From Acidisoma silvae (lineage in GTDB: Bacteria; Pseudomonadota; Alphaproteobacteria; Acetobacterales; Acetobacteraceae): DNA of 64,000 bases. Shown in pieces: positions 15,642 through 24,273 of this stretch. Numbering within the stretch: position 1 is the stretch's first letter; every line of letters begins with the position of its first letter. Position numbers and translations under genes: made by a program. The stretch covers positions 62,001 to 126,000 of the forward strand of contig NZ_JAESVB010000008.1 of assembly GCF_020618775.1 (NCBI RefSeq), in the 5' to 3' direction. The notes beneath the pieces are model-generated. The model was not told where the DNA came from and searched no databases. It saw only the letters and a program-made list of their open reading frames with translations.

Positions 15642-16901
15642 ATGTCAGTCGAGAAGATCGATACCCTCGTGGTCGGCGGCGGCCAGGCTGGCGTGGCCGC
15701 CAGTGAGCATCTGACGCGCGGTGGCGTACCTCACCTGGTGCTGGAACGCGACCGGATTGCCGAACGCTGGCGCACGGGCCGCTGGGATTCGCTGGCCGCC
15801 AACGGGCCTGCCTGGCATGACCGTTTTCCGAATATGGAATTCACGGTGACCGGCCCGGACGGGTTCGCGCCCAAAGACGAAGTGGCGGACTATTTCGAGG
15901 CCTATGCCAAGCGCTTCGACGCGCCCATTCGCTGCGGTGTGGCGGTGACGCGGGTCACCCGGCTGAACGGTCGCCCCGGCTTTCTGGTCGAAACCTCGGC
16001 CGGCGCCATCGAAGCGCAGCGGGTCATCGCCGCGACGGGCCCTTTCCAGCGTCCGGTCATTCCCACCCTGCTGCCAGCCGATACTGATATCCGGCAATTG
16101 CATTCCGGCGCCTATCGAAACCCTGGTCAGCTTCCCGAGGGCGGGATTCTTGTCGTCGGCAGCGGCTCCTCCGGCGTTCAGATTGCGGAAGAACTCGCTT
16201 TGGCGGGGCGGCGCGTCTACCTTTCGGTGGGGCCGCATGATCGTCCGCCACGGTCTTACCGTGGCCGTGATTTCGTCTGGTGGCTGGGCGTGCTGGGCAA
16301 ATGGGATGCGGCGCCGAAGGCGGCGGGTAGTGAGCATGTGACCATCGCGGTCAGTGGCGCCCGGGGCGGCGAGACGATCGATTTTCGTAAGCTGGCCAAA
16401 GCGGGCCTCACTCTGGTCGGCCGGACGGAAGGCTTCTCAGCCGGCACGATGCGCTTTTCCGCCAATCTGGCCGAGACGATCGCGAAAGGTGACGCGAATT
16501 ATCTCGCGGTGCTCGATGAGGCGGATGCCTATATCGCCCGCAATGGGCTCGATCTGCCGGAAGAGCCGGAGGCGCGCAATTTCCTGCCGGACCCGGACTG
16601 CATAAGCCAGCCGCTGACCGAATTGGATCTGGCTGCGGCCGGGGTCAATACGATTATCTGGGCGACCGGCTACACCGCCGATTTCAGCTGGTTGGAGGTC
16701 GATGCGTTTGATGAATCCGGCCGGCCGCAGCACCAGCGCGGCATCGCGCGGGAACGGGGAATCTATTTCCTCGGTCTACCCTGGCTGTCGGGGCGCGGTT
16801 CCAGCTTCATCTGGGGTGTCTGGCAGGATGCGCGGCATATCGCCGAGCACATCGCCATTCAGCGCGGTTACCTTGATTATAAGCCGCAGATAGCGGGTTG
16901 A
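15642..16901 (+). CDS. Flavin-containing monooxygenase / NAD(P)-binding flavoprotein
   Basis: A 419-residue two-dinucleotide-fold flavoprotein. The FAD site is VVGGGQAGVAASEHL (11-25), followed by an acidic/arginine LERDRIAERWRTGRWDSL segment typical of CzcO/FMO-like enzymes. The NADPH site is VVGSGSSGVQIAEELALAGRRV (about 168-190), and the ATG motif IIWATGYTADFSW appears near the C-terminus. It probably oxygenates a nitrogen- or sulfur-containing, or small carbonyl, substrate. It is followed after 42 bp by a RidA-family gene; RidA proteins deaminate reactive enamines/imines, so the pair may act on an amine. Divergent LysR control is likely. Confidence 0.85.
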   Translation: MSVEKIDTLVVGGGQAGVAASEHLTRGGVPHLVLERDRIAERWRTGRWDSLAANGPAWHDRFPNMEFTVTGPDGFAPKDEVADYFEAYAKRFDAPIRCGVAVTRVTRLNGRPGFLVETSAGAIEAQRVIAATGPFQRPVIPTLLPADTDIRQLHSGAYRNPGQLPEGGILVVGSGSSGVQIAEELALAGRRVYLSVGPHDRPPRSYRGRDFVWWLGVLGKWDAAPKAAGSEHVTIAVSGARGGETIDFRKLAKAGLTLVGRTEGFSAGTMRFSANLAETIAKGDANYLAVLDEADAYIARNGLDLPEEPEARNFLPDPDCISQPLTELDLAAAGVNTIIWATGYTADFSWLEVDAFDESGRPQHQRGIARERGIYFLGLPWLSGRGSSFIWGVWQDARHIAEHIAIQRGYLDYKPQIAG

Positions 16902-16943
16902 GTTTCAACACGCTCCTGACCCAGCCTTTTTCGGAGACGCCCC

Positions 16944-17360
16944 ATGGTGACGCATAACCGCATCCGTATGTTCAATACGAAGGAAACCTACCCCGAGCAG
17001 AAGCTCGACAATGACCTGTGCCAGGTTGTGGTCGCACGCGGAGCGATGGTCTTCGTCCGTGGCCAGATCGGCCAGGACCTTGATACCTCGCAGAATGTCG
17101 GCGTCGGCGATGTCGAGGCTCAGGCCGAGCAGGCGATGAAGAATATCGACATGCTGCTGCGGGAGGCCGGATCGGAACTCTCCCACATCACCAAGATCGT
17201 CATCTATCTGGTCGATCCGCGCTATCGCGAGACGGTGTATCGCACGGTCGGCAAATGGCTGAAGGGCGTCTACCCGGTATCGACCGGTCTGGTCGTTTCC
17301 GCCCTGGCCCGGCCGGAATGGCTGGTGGAGATCGACGTTACGGCCGTCATCCCGGAATAA
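16944..17360 (+). CDS. RidA/YjgF-family enamine/imine deaminase
   Basis: A 138-residue RidA-family protein. The core fold is visible: VVVARGAMVFVRGQIGQDL, AQAEQAMKNIDMLLREAG, HITKIVIYLVDPRYRE, and the C-terminal WLVEIDVTAVIPE. Family members form trimers that hydrolyse reactive imines released by PLP or flavin enzymes. The canonical RidA arginine (in the C-terminal RVEIE region) is not in its usual place: EWLVEID has Val-Glu-Ile without Arg, so it may belong to a Rid subfamily with different activity. CGGAGAC precedes the ATG. It is probably co-transcribed with the monooxygenase gene. Confidence 0.85.
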   Translation: MVTHNRIRMFNTKETYPEQKLDNDLCQVVVARGAMVFVRGQIGQDLDTSQNVGVGDVEAQAEQAMKNIDMLLREAGSELSHITKIVIYLVDPRYRETVYRTVGKWLKGVYPVSTGLVVSALARPEWLVEIDVTAVIPE

Positions 17361-17365
17361 GACCG

Positions 17366-17674
17366 CTAATCCCGGGCCAAAATCCGGCTCAAGGCCTCTT
17401 CGGTTTCGGCGCCCTTGGGAATACTTAAAATCCGCCCCGGGTCGCGGCCGCTGACAGCCGCGACCGCTTTCTTGGGGCAAAGCCCCAGGCAGCGGGTTTC
17501 GACGAGACGCACCTGCCGTCCCTGGCCCTTTGCCTTGAGTTCGGTCCTGAGCGCTTCACGCAGCGTCTGCTTGCGATCAGGGCCGAAACCCGCCTTCATC
17601 TTGCCGGTGCATTTGCCGCAAAGCAGGATCACGTCACGCCAGGGTGTGGCACGCTGGTCTATGGCTTTGGTCAT
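17366..17674 (-). CDS. Thioredoxin-like 2Fe-2S ferredoxin
   Basis: A 102-residue protein of the (2Fe-2S) ferredoxin domain family with thioredoxin-like fold. The cluster ligands are C19-x2-C22 (LLCGKCTGK) and C62-x3-C66 (RCLGLCPKKA). Relatives carry electrons to oxidoreductases or act in metal or cobalamin metabolism. It converges on the RidA gene, with 5 bp between stops, and lies downstream of dipZ on the same strand (42 bp), so it may be co-transcribed with it. The partner is unknown. Confidence 0.75.
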   Translation of the reverse strand: MTKAIDQRATPWRDVILLCGKCTGKMKAGFGPDRKQTLREALRTELKAKGQGRQVRLVETRCLGLCPKKAVAAVSGRDPGRILSIPKGAETEEALSRILARD

Positions 17675-17716
17675 GCCGTGAAGATAATGCCGCCGGACAG
17701 CCGGTAAAGATGCCCC

Positions 17717-19516
17717 TTAGCCGAAGGTGAATGAAAACGCCTGCACGCCCGGGTCCAGGAACTCGATCTGGAAGGTCCGATCGGTAATGTCGCCGGACTG
17801 ACGGACAAGCTGATAAAGGCGCTGGTCCGTCACCGTGCCATTGCCTTGCGCATCCACATCCGTGCCATGCTCGGCCAATGGCGGCTTGCCGTCGATCAAG
17901 ACGCGAAAGCGCACGGGCTTGCCGTCGCTCGTCGGCCCCAGGACCAGATGCAGATCGCGGGCATGGAAGCGGAAGCTGATGCTGCCGGTGCTCTGATCCA
18001 GCGTGGCGCTTTGGCCCTGCACGGTCCAGTTTCCGGCCAGACCCCATTGGTTGAGGGCCAGTGGGTCGGGCGTCGTATAGGCATGGCTTTTGCCACCCAC
18101 GGCACCGCCGGGTGAGACGAAATTGGCGGCGCGCTCGAAGCCGATATAGGTCTCGGGCGACTGCATGTCGGTCTCGTCGGCCGCAGCCTCGGCACCGTGG
18201 CCGTCGACCGAGACGATGCCCTGGGGGACATTCTGATTGCCGGCTTCCGTCAGCAATTGCTGAATGACCCGCTCGGAATGCGCGTCGTCACCTTCGCCGA
18301 AATGGTGGTAGCGGATGCGCCCCTGGGCATCGATGAAATACTGCGCCGGCCAATACTCGTTATTGAAGCCGCGCCAGATCGCGTAATTATTGTCGATGGC
18401 GACAGGATAGTTGACGTGCAGGTCTTTGATCGCCTGCCGGACATTGCCGATATCCCGCTCGAAGGCGAATTCGGGCGCATGCACGCCGATGATGACAAGG
18501 CCATGGTCTTGGTATTTGGCGGCCCAGGCTTCGACATAGGGCAGCGTGCGCAGGCAGTTGATGCAGGAATAAGTCCAGAAGTCGATCAGCACCACCTTGC
18601 CGCGCAGCCCTTCGGCGGTCAGCGGCGGAGAATTCAGCCATTGCACCGCGCCGGTCAGCGGCGGCAGCACGCCTTCCACCGGCAGGGCGTCGGCGGCAGG
18701 CTTGGCGGCCATCATCATCATGGCGCCGGCAGCCGCATTATTCGCCTGCATGGTCATGGTCGGCGCGGGTTTGGCCGGCTGGCCGCCGCCTTTGACATCC
18801 GCCTTGTTGAGCAGTGCCTGTTCCAGATTGTTGGTGCTGGCGGAAGCAACCTGCGTCAGCAATCCACGGTCCAGCCCCAGGCTGATGACGACGACACCGG
18901 CGAGGACGGCGACACCCAGGCCGCGCCGGATCCATTCACCGGCACCAAGCGATCGTTTCATGGCCGTGAAGACGCGGCCACCGATGAGCAGCGCGACGGC
19001 GAGGGAGGTCGCGGCGCCGGCGGCATAGGCGAGCAGAAGCAGGGAGGTTCCGACATTGGCGCCCTGCAGCGCGGCACCGGTCAGGACGAGGCCGAGAATG
19101 GGGCCGGCGCAGGGCGCCCACAGCAGTCCGGTCGCGATGCCGAGCAGGAAGGAGGCCGCGAAGGGGGACTTCGCCTCTCCGCTATCGGCCGATTGCGACA
19201 GGCGGGAGCCGAGGGCGACCAGGGGCCGCGTCAGCCGGTCCGCCAAATGCGGAAACAGCAGCGTGACGCCGAAGAGGGCGAGAAGAATGATGGCGGCGAC
19301 GCGGCCGTAGCGATTGGCGTCCACCGCCCAGCCCCCGCCGACGGCGGCCAGTGTCGCGACCAGGGCGAAGGTGATGGCCATGCCAAGCAGCAGCGGCAAT
19401 CCGCTGGTGACGAAGGGCCGATCGGCGCGCGCGAAGACGAAGGGCAAAACCGGCAGGATGCAGGGGCTGAGGATGGTCAGCACGCCGCCGAGATAGGCAA
19501 CCAGGAACAGGATCAT
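17717..19516 (-). CDS. dipZ: DipZ: CcdA-type transmembrane plus TlpA thioredoxin fusion
   Basis: A 599-residue fusion. The N-terminal CcdA/DsbD-like membrane domain has about six helices and redox cysteines C19 (LSPCILP) and C136 (APCAGP). A linker is followed by a periplasmic TlpA-type thioredoxin domain (about 285-440) with active site C318-I-N-C321 in YSCINCLRTLP. A C-terminal beta-domain (about 460-595) is typical of DipZ. It transfers electrons from the cytoplasm to periplasmic thiols, for instance for cytochrome c or oxidised-protein repair. ATG 19516 is chosen because the first membrane helix begins there; the frame extends 13 codons further. Confidence 0.9.
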   Translation of the reverse strand: MILFLVAYLGGVLTILSPCILPVLPFVFARADRPFVTSGLPLLLGMAITFALVATLAAVGGGWAVDANRYGRVAAIILLALFGVTLLFPHLADRLTRPLVALGSRLSQSADSGEAKSPFAASFLLGIATGLLWAPCAGPILGLVLTGAALQGANVGTSLLLLAYAAGAATSLAVALLIGGRVFTAMKRSLGAGEWIRRGLGVAVLAGVVVISLGLDRGLLTQVASASTNNLEQALLNKADVKGGGQPAKPAPTMTMQANNAAAGAMMMMAAKPAADALPVEGVLPPLTGAVQWLNSPPLTAEGLRGKVVLIDFWTYSCINCLRTLPYVEAWAAKYQDHGLVIIGVHAPEFAFERDIGNVRQAIKDLHVNYPVAIDNNYAIWRGFNNEYWPAQYFIDAQGRIRYHHFGEGDDAHSERVIQQLLTEAGNQNVPQGIVSVDGHGAEAAADETDMQSPETYIGFERAANFVSPGGAVGGKSHAYTTPDPLALNQWGLAGNWTVQGQSATLDQSTGSISFRFHARDLHLVLGPTSDGKPVRFRVLIDGKPPLAEHGTDVDAQGNGTVTDQRLYQLVRQSGDITDRTFQIEFLDPGVQAFSFTFG

Positions 19517-19670
19517 CTCAGACGCCTCGCAGCCAAGGTTTCCAAACCAACCCAAAGATCGGTCCAGTGGGATGATGTCGTCCCGCTTTGGTTACGCGGA
19601 AGCGGAAGAGCGTGTTACGGTGCGGTTGAAAATAACGCCGATTTAATGCGCGTTTTGGGGACGTATCGGG

Positions 19671-20162
19671 ATGGACGTAGCAGACAGTCGGACTGCCGTG
19701 ACGCGGGATGTGCCGCCGGTTGCACTATCCGCATTATTGATCGCGAGCTACGCGCGGCTTGTCGGGCGGGCGCTGGTGCCAGCGGGCTTCGGCGCACGCG
19801 GAGCGGCACATTGGCTGTATGAGGACGCGCCCTTTTGCGTTCTGGCGCATGACACCGCGCAGGATCCGCGTTTCGTCTACGCAAATAAAGCGGCGCAAAC
19901 CTGTTTCGAATATTCCTGGGCCGCCTTTACCGCCCTGCCGTCGCGTCTGTCGGCTGAGGCGCCGGACCGGGCCGAACGGCAGGCTTTGCTGGATCGTGTT
20001 TCGCGCGACGGTTTCGCGACCGGCTATGCCGGCTTGCGCATCAGCGGGTCCGGCCGTCGCTTTTGGATCGAGCAGGGCATTGTCTGGCAGATCATCGATG
20101 ACGACGGCGTTCTGCACGGTCAGGGTGCCATGTTTCCGCGCTGGCGCGATGCGGCCGGCTGA
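19671..20162 (+). CDS. MEKHLA-domain (PAS-like) protein
   Basis: A 163-residue protein consisting largely of a MEKHLA domain, a PAS-like fold: LYEDAPFCVLAHDT, FVYANKAAQTCFEYSW, then LPSRLSAEAPDRAERQALLDRV and FWIEQGIVWQIIDDDGVLHGQGAMF. The role in bacteria is not established; ligand or redox sensing is a guess. It is divergent from dipZ (154 bp between starts), and its last 71 bp overlap the 3' end of the convergent LacI gene. Confidence 0.75.
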   Translation: MDVADSRTAVTRDVPPVALSALLIASYARLVGRALVPAGFGARGAAHWLYEDAPFCVLAHDTAQDPRFVYANKAAQTCFEYSWAAFTALPSRLSAEAPDRAERQALLDRVSRDGFATGYAGLRISGSGRRFWIEQGIVWQIIDDDGVLHGQGAMFPRWRDAAG

Positions 20163-21216
20163 TCGGCCGTAGCGACTTCTCCGGCTCCAATGACACGCTC
20201 GGCGGCAGGTTGAAGGGCGTGATGACCTGCACCGGGGACAGTGCCGCGCCCGGCACGTCCTTCAATGCGCCATGGGCCTGCATGATATGGCGGCAGGCCG
20301 TTCGCATATCCCGGTTCAGATCGTGATGCAGGACGGCGCTAATCTGCCGATCCCGCAGCAGGGGCGCGTTTTCGGCGTCCAGATCATGGGCGATGAAAGC
20401 GGTACAAGGCCGCTGGGCTTCCGCGAAGGCCGCCAGCACGGCGCGATTGCCGCCGCCGATGGAATAAGCGCCGGTGATCCGGCTGTCCGCCAGCAAGGCA
20501 CGGCGGGCGAGCGCCACCGTTTCCTGATCCATGCCGAAACCTTCGCTGACCTCGACAATGCCGATCTCGGGATGCAAGCGGCGCAGCGCCTGGCGGAAGC
20601 CGCTCTCGCGCTCCTCCTCGCCCCTAAAGCGATTGCTGCTCAGCGTCACCAGAACCCGCGCGGCGCTGGGCTTGAGCCAGGCCCCGATCAGATAGGCGGC
20701 GGTTTCCCCTGCTGCGCGATTGTCGATGCCGACATAGGCGTGGCGGCGGGAATGCGGCAGGTCCGTCACCAGGGTCACAACCGGTATGCCGGCCTCTGCC
20801 AGACGATCCACGGCTGCGGCCACATCCGGCACGTCCGGCGCCTTCAGGATGACGCCATGGCTGCCGCGCCGGCGAATGCCGTCCAGCGCCTGCACCAGTG
20901 CCTCCGTCGGGATCATCTCCCACAAATGGAACCGGGCGCGGAAGACAGCGGGTTGCAGGGTCGGCAGTTCGGCTTCCAAGGCGGCGCGAACAGTGGCGGA
21001 GAAACGGGCCGGGGTTTCCATCACCAGGTCGATCGTAAATTTTCGGCCTGACAGCGCCCGTTGGCGGCTTTGTCCCTCCAGGTCACGGATGGCTTCTTCA
21101 ACGCGCAGCCGCGTCAGCGCCCGCACGCCGTCGCGTTTGTTCAACACCCGATCGACGGTCGCGACACTGAGACCCGATTGGGCGGCGATTTCCTTGACGA
21201 GAAAGGTGCGGGACAT
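20092..21216 (-). CDS. LacI-family regulator with periplasmic-binding-type sensor
   Basis: A 374-residue regulator. The N-terminal helix-turn-helix is FLVKEIAAQSGLSVATVDRVLN (residues about 4-25); the sensor domain is of the sugar-binding type (GVILKAPDVPDVAAAVDRL, YVGIDNRAAGETAAYLIG). ATG 21216 is chosen because the HTH begins there. The last roughly 25 residues (basic, HRASAETWHPDRAERRRHR) are encoded antisense to the MEKHLA gene and look like a read-through extension after loss of an earlier stop. It is divergent from the PhyH-type dioxygenase gene, the probable target. Confidence 0.88.
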   Translation of the reverse strand: MSRTFLVKEIAAQSGLSVATVDRVLNKRDGVRALTRLRVEEAIRDLEGQSRQRALSGRKFTIDLVMETPARFSATVRAALEAELPTLQPAVFRARFHLWEMIPTEALVQALDGIRRRGSHGVILKAPDVPDVAAAVDRLAEAGIPVVTLVTDLPHSRRHAYVGIDNRAAGETAAYLIGAWLKPSAARVLVTLSSNRFRGEEERESGFRQALRRLHPEIGIVEVSEGFGMDQETVALARRALLADSRITGAYSIGGGNRAVLAAFAEAQRPCTAFIAHDLDAENAPLLRDRQISAVLHHDLNRDMRTACRHIMQAHGALKDVPGAALSPVQVITPFNLPPSVSLEPEKSLRPISRPHRASAETWHPDRAERRRHR

Positions 21217-21260
21217 GTTCGGCACCTTGCCGCAAAGCAGCATGAGGCACCATGCCAAAT

Positions 21261-21280
21261 TGATGGATTTCTGATGGATT
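21261..21280. repeat. Tandem TGATGGATT repeat between divergent LacI and dioxygenase genes
   Basis: TGATGGATT occurs at 21261-21269 and 21272-21280, an 11-bp period (one helical turn), in the 129-bp gap between the LacI and dioxygenase starts. It could bind a regulator side by side, although LacI proteins usually use inverted repeats. Confidence 0.35.
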
Positions 21281-21345
21281 CCTGAGCGCCCTGATACGGC
21301 AGGGGCGCCTATGTATCGGTGACGACTTCAATTGGGAGAAACGCC

Positions 21346-22539
21346 ATGAAGAGCGACAACCTGACCAAGCTGCGGAATGACCGCATCTATCTGTCCCCCG
21401 AGCGCGTCTGGCTGGAGGAGCTTTCCGCCCTCGCCGCGACGGAGACGCGGCTCGAGGATTACCCTCTGGCCGCCGATGTCGCATCTCGCGTGCTGATCTA
21501 TGATTGCGATGCAGTTCGCCGCACGGCGGCGACGGCAGAGGGCCGCCGCTCGGTTCTGGCCGAATGGGCGGAGGCGCTGCTGACCGGGCCGGGCATCATC
21601 GTGCTGCGCCGCGCCTTCGCCGATACGGCGCCGATCGACGCGGCCAGTGACGTGTTCCGCGCCATCATCGCTGAACAGCACGCCAATAAGACGGGCGGCG
21701 GCGATCACTTCGCGAAGCCCGGCGCCAATGACCGCATATGGAATGCGCTCGAAAAGCTTTGCCTGCGGGCGCCGGATGTCTTTGCCGGCTATTACGGCAA
21801 TGAGATTCTGGCCATGGTCAGCGAGGCATGGTTGGGGCCAGCATACCAGTTCACCTCCCAGGTCAATGTCGTCAATCCGGGTGGCGAGGCGCAATCCGCC
21901 CATCGCGATTATCATCTCGGCTTCATGACCCCGGCGCAGATGGCGCAATACCCGGCTCATGTGCATCGCCTGTCGCCGGTGCTGACATTGCAGGGCGCGG
22001 TCGCGCATTGCGACATGCCGGTGGAAAGCGGCCCGACGCTGTACCTGCCCTATAGTCAGGCGTATGAGCCCGGCTATCTCGCCATCACCACGCCGGAATT
22101 TCGCACCTATTTTGAAGAGCACCATGTGCAATTGCCGCTGGAAAAAGGCGATGCCGCCTTCTTCAATCCGGCACTGTTCCACGCCGCCGGCACCAACCGC
22201 TCGAAGGACATCAAGCGGATGGCCAATCTGCTCCAGGTGTCTTCGGCTTTCGGCCGCGCCATGGAAAGCATGGACCGTACGCGCATGAGCGCGGTGCTTT
22301 ACCCTGCGCTTCAGGCCATGCATGCAAGCGGACAGATCAATGAGGTTCGGGCGCTGGATGCGATTGCGGCCTGTGCGGAAGGCTATCCTTTCCCCACCAA
22401 CCTTGATCGTGATCCGCCGATCGGCGGGCTGGCGCCGCAAAGCCAGCAGGCTTTCATGCGGGACGCATTCCTGGCCGGTCAGCCGACCGAAGCCTTTCGC
22501 GGGGCTTTACAGGCACAGGCGGAAAAGCGGCTGACCTGA
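21346..22539 (+). CDS. Phytanoyl-CoA dioxygenase (PhyH)-family Fe(II)/2-oxoglutarate oxygenase
   Basis: A 397-residue protein of the PhyH superfamily. The likely iron triad is H186-x-D188 (AHRDYH) and H279 (NPALFHAAGTNRS); R285 or R291 would bind 2-oxoglutarate. A jelly-roll core is supported by SQVNVVNPGG, LTLQGAVAHCDMPVESGPT and LEKGDAAFFNPALFH. It likely hydroxylates a small molecule; the substrate is unknown. GGGAGAAA at 21331-21338 selects ATG 21346 over the upstream GTG at 21319. The divergent LacI gene suggests induction by the substrate or a related sugar-like ligand. Two stem-loops follow the stop. Confidence 0.85.
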   Translation: MKSDNLTKLRNDRIYLSPERVWLEELSALAATETRLEDYPLAADVASRVLIYDCDAVRRTAATAEGRRSVLAEWAEALLTGPGIIVLRRAFADTAPIDAASDVFRAIIAEQHANKTGGGDHFAKPGANDRIWNALEKLCLRAPDVFAGYYGNEILAMVSEAWLGPAYQFTSQVNVVNPGGEAQSAHRDYHLGFMTPAQMAQYPAHVHRLSPVLTLQGAVAHCDMPVESGPTLYLPYSQAYEPGYLAITTPEFRTYFEEHHVQLPLEKGDAAFFNPALFHAAGTNRSKDIKRMANLLQVSSAFGRAMESMDRTRMSAVLYPALQAMHASGQINEVRALDAIAACAEGYPFPTNLDRDPPIGGLAPQSQQAFMRDAFLAGQPTEAFRGALQAQAEKRLT

Positions 22540-22562
22540 TATTGATGTAGCAACGATAGCAG

Positions 22563-22585
22563 AAGCGCGGGCCAGGCCCGCGCTT
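22563..22585. terminator. Stem-loop terminator after dioxygenase gene
   Basis: AAGCGCGGGCC and GGCCCGCGCTT are perfect 11-bp arms around a single base (a tight hairpin, practical loop 3-5 bases), 24 bp after the dioxygenase stop. Confidence 0.65.
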
Positions 22586-22600
22586 AAGGAAAATATGAGA

Positions 22601-22625
22601 CATCCGCGCAAATTTCGCGCGGATG
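22601..22625. terminator. Stem-loop terminator for the small glycine-zipper gene
   Basis: CATCCGCGC (22601-22609) pairs with GCGCGGATG (22617-22625) over a 7-base loop. It lies 21 bp beyond the stop of the minus-strand gene at 22647, so it probably ends that transcript. Confidence 0.55.
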
Positions 22626-22646
22626 CTTGTGCGCAAATGGGCGCTG

Positions 22647-22865
22647 TTACTGACCGTTAGCCTCTGCGGCCTTCTTTTTTTCATGCTTGTTCATTTCATG
22701 GCCGACGACACAGCCGGCCGCAGCACCCAGCACGGCATGATGATGCGCGACATGGCCGGCAACGCCGCCGACAACGGCGCCGGATACGCACCCGGCCGCA
22801 TTGGCCGAGGTCGCGATGAGAAGGGTGGCCGCAGTCGTGCCGAGAAGAGCAAAAATCTGTTTCAT
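22647..22865 (-). CDS. Small exported glycine-zipper-like protein
   Basis: A 72-residue protein with a clear Sec signal peptide (MKQIFALLGTTAATLLIATS, cleavage after ANA). The short mature part is glycine/alanine-rich: GCVSGAVVGGVAGHVAHHHA then VLGAAAGCVVGHEM, a glycine-zipper pattern with two cysteines and a histidine patch, ending in KHEKKKAAEANGQ. Glycine-zipper proteins commonly associate with membranes. It is probably a periplasmic or outer-membrane-associated stress protein; the function is unknown. Confidence 0.7.
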   Translation of the reverse strand: MKQIFALLGTTAATLLIATSANAAGCVSGAVVGGVAGHVAHHHAVLGAAAGCVVGHEMNKHEKKKAAEANGQ

Positions 22866-23036
22866 GGCCCGTATTTAGGGATCTGGGCGCCGCTGGCAAG
22901 AGTGCGGTCGCCGGCAAAGCGATCACCGGTCCGCGCCGGTCAGACGAAGAGAGATTCTTGAACGCAAATCGATGCGGCCGCATCTTGCTTTCGGTTCAGT
23001 CGACATCAGGGCTGACCAAATGTGGAGATGCCGATC

Positions 23037-24242
23037 ATGCAGCCCAATCGTGCGATCTGGACCTATCCTTGGGATGTGCAGGATCTCGGGCTGGATGCCG
23101 TGGCGACGGAGCTGCGCGAGCGTGCGGGTCTGAATCGCATTAGCCTTGCCAGCGCCTATCATGCCGGACGTTTCTTGCAGCCGCGCAGCCCGCGTCGCAC
23201 CACCTTTTCCCCCGAGGACGGGACAATCTATTTCCGTCCTGACCCAGCGCGCTGGGCGCAGTCCCGTCTTCAGCCGCAGGTGGCATCCCTGGTGGCCGAG
23301 AGCGATGTGCTGCGTGATCTGGTGGCAGCGCGTGACAGGACCGGACTCAGCGTCGCAGCTTGGACCGTATGCCTGCACAACAGCCGGCTCGGCGCCGCCT
23401 ATCCCGATGCCGCGACCGAAAGCGTGTTCGGGGAGCGCTATGCCCATGCACTTTGTCCCTCCCATCCCGATGCGCGCAATTATGTCTGCACACTGGTCGA
23501 AGACCTCACCCATGGCTGCCGGGTGGATGCCGTGGAACTGGAGACGATCGGCTTCATGGGATACCGGCACGGGCTGCATCACGAGAAGGACGGCGTCGGA
23601 CTGACGGCCGAGGATGACTTGCTGCTCTCCCTCTGCTTCTGTCCTTTCTGCCGTGATGGCGCCGCCAAGGCGGGCGTGGATGTCGAATCTGCCGCGGCCA
23701 CGGCCCGGAACTGGCTGTCAGAAAGCTTCGGCCGCGCCGTGCCGACGCCGCGCCTACCGCGACTGCTGACCGAAGGGCTGGCCGCCTTCGCGCCTTGGCC
23801 GGCGCTGCACGCCTATCTTCTATGGCGTTCCGTTCCGGTCATGAGCCTGATCGCGGATATCCGTGCGCGGGCGCATCCCGATAGTGCCATCCATGTCATA
23901 GATTTGGCCGCCGGCTGGCTGGGCGGGGTCGATCAGGCCGGGCTGCGGGATGTCTGCGACGGGCTCATTCTCTGCGCTTACGATATCGGCCCTGATGAGA
24001 TTACGCGGCAGACGTCTGAAGCGCGGCGCGCCCTGGGGCCGGATCGCTATCTCGGCACAGGCTTGCGCGTTTTCTACCCGGAGGTTGCAGGGCCTGACAT
24101 GCTGGCCGAGCGTGTCGACGCCGCTATCCGTGGCGGAGCGTCGGGCGTGAATTTCTACAATTACGGTCTGATTCCGGCCGCGCGACTGGACTGGATCAGG
24201 GCGGCCGGCGCTGGGCTTAGCCATCATGGCTTTTCCTGCTAG
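23037..24242 (+). CDS. Unrecognised TIM-barrel-like protein, possibly glycoside-hydrolase-like
   Basis: A 401-residue protein that I cannot assign. Alternating beta-strand and helix segments suggest a TIM barrel: WTYPWDVQDLGLDAV, RISLASAYHAGRF, SVAAWTVCLHNSR, VDAVELETIGFMGY, SAIHVIDLAAGWL, GLILCAYDI, GVNFYNYGLI. The cluster SLCFCPFCRDGAAKAGVDVE resembles the Cys-rich segment found in some putative glycosyl-hydrolase-like barrel proteins and could bind a metal. GGAG at 23024-23027 supports ATG 23037; GTG 23022 and ATG 23028 are alternatives. A DUF2188 gene and a PLP aldolase gene follow closely on the same strand, suggesting one operon. Confidence 0.7.
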   Translation: MQPNRAIWTYPWDVQDLGLDAVATELRERAGLNRISLASAYHAGRFLQPRSPRRTTFSPEDGTIYFRPDPARWAQSRLQPQVASLVAESDVLRDLVAARDRTGLSVAAWTVCLHNSRLGAAYPDAATESVFGERYAHALCPSHPDARNYVCTLVEDLTHGCRVDAVELETIGFMGYRHGLHHEKDGVGLTAEDDLLLSLCFCPFCRDGAAKAGVDVESAAATARNWLSESFGRAVPTPRLPRLLTEGLAAFAPWPALHAYLLWRSVPVMSLIADIRARAHPDSAIHVIDLAAGWLGGVDQAGLRDVCDGLILCAYDIGPDEITRQTSEARRALGPDRYLGTGLRVFYPEVAGPDMLAERVDAAIRGGASGVNFYNYGLIPAARLDWIRAAGAGLSHHGFSC

Positions 24243-24273
24243 GGATAAGCGATCCGATCGAAAGGTGAGACCA

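Noticed and set aside
18197-19822. Long open plus-strand frame (541 codons) over dipZ
   Set aside because: Low-complexity G/R/Q/D-rich shadow of dipZ; the DipZ reading has clear catalytic motifs and membrane helices.
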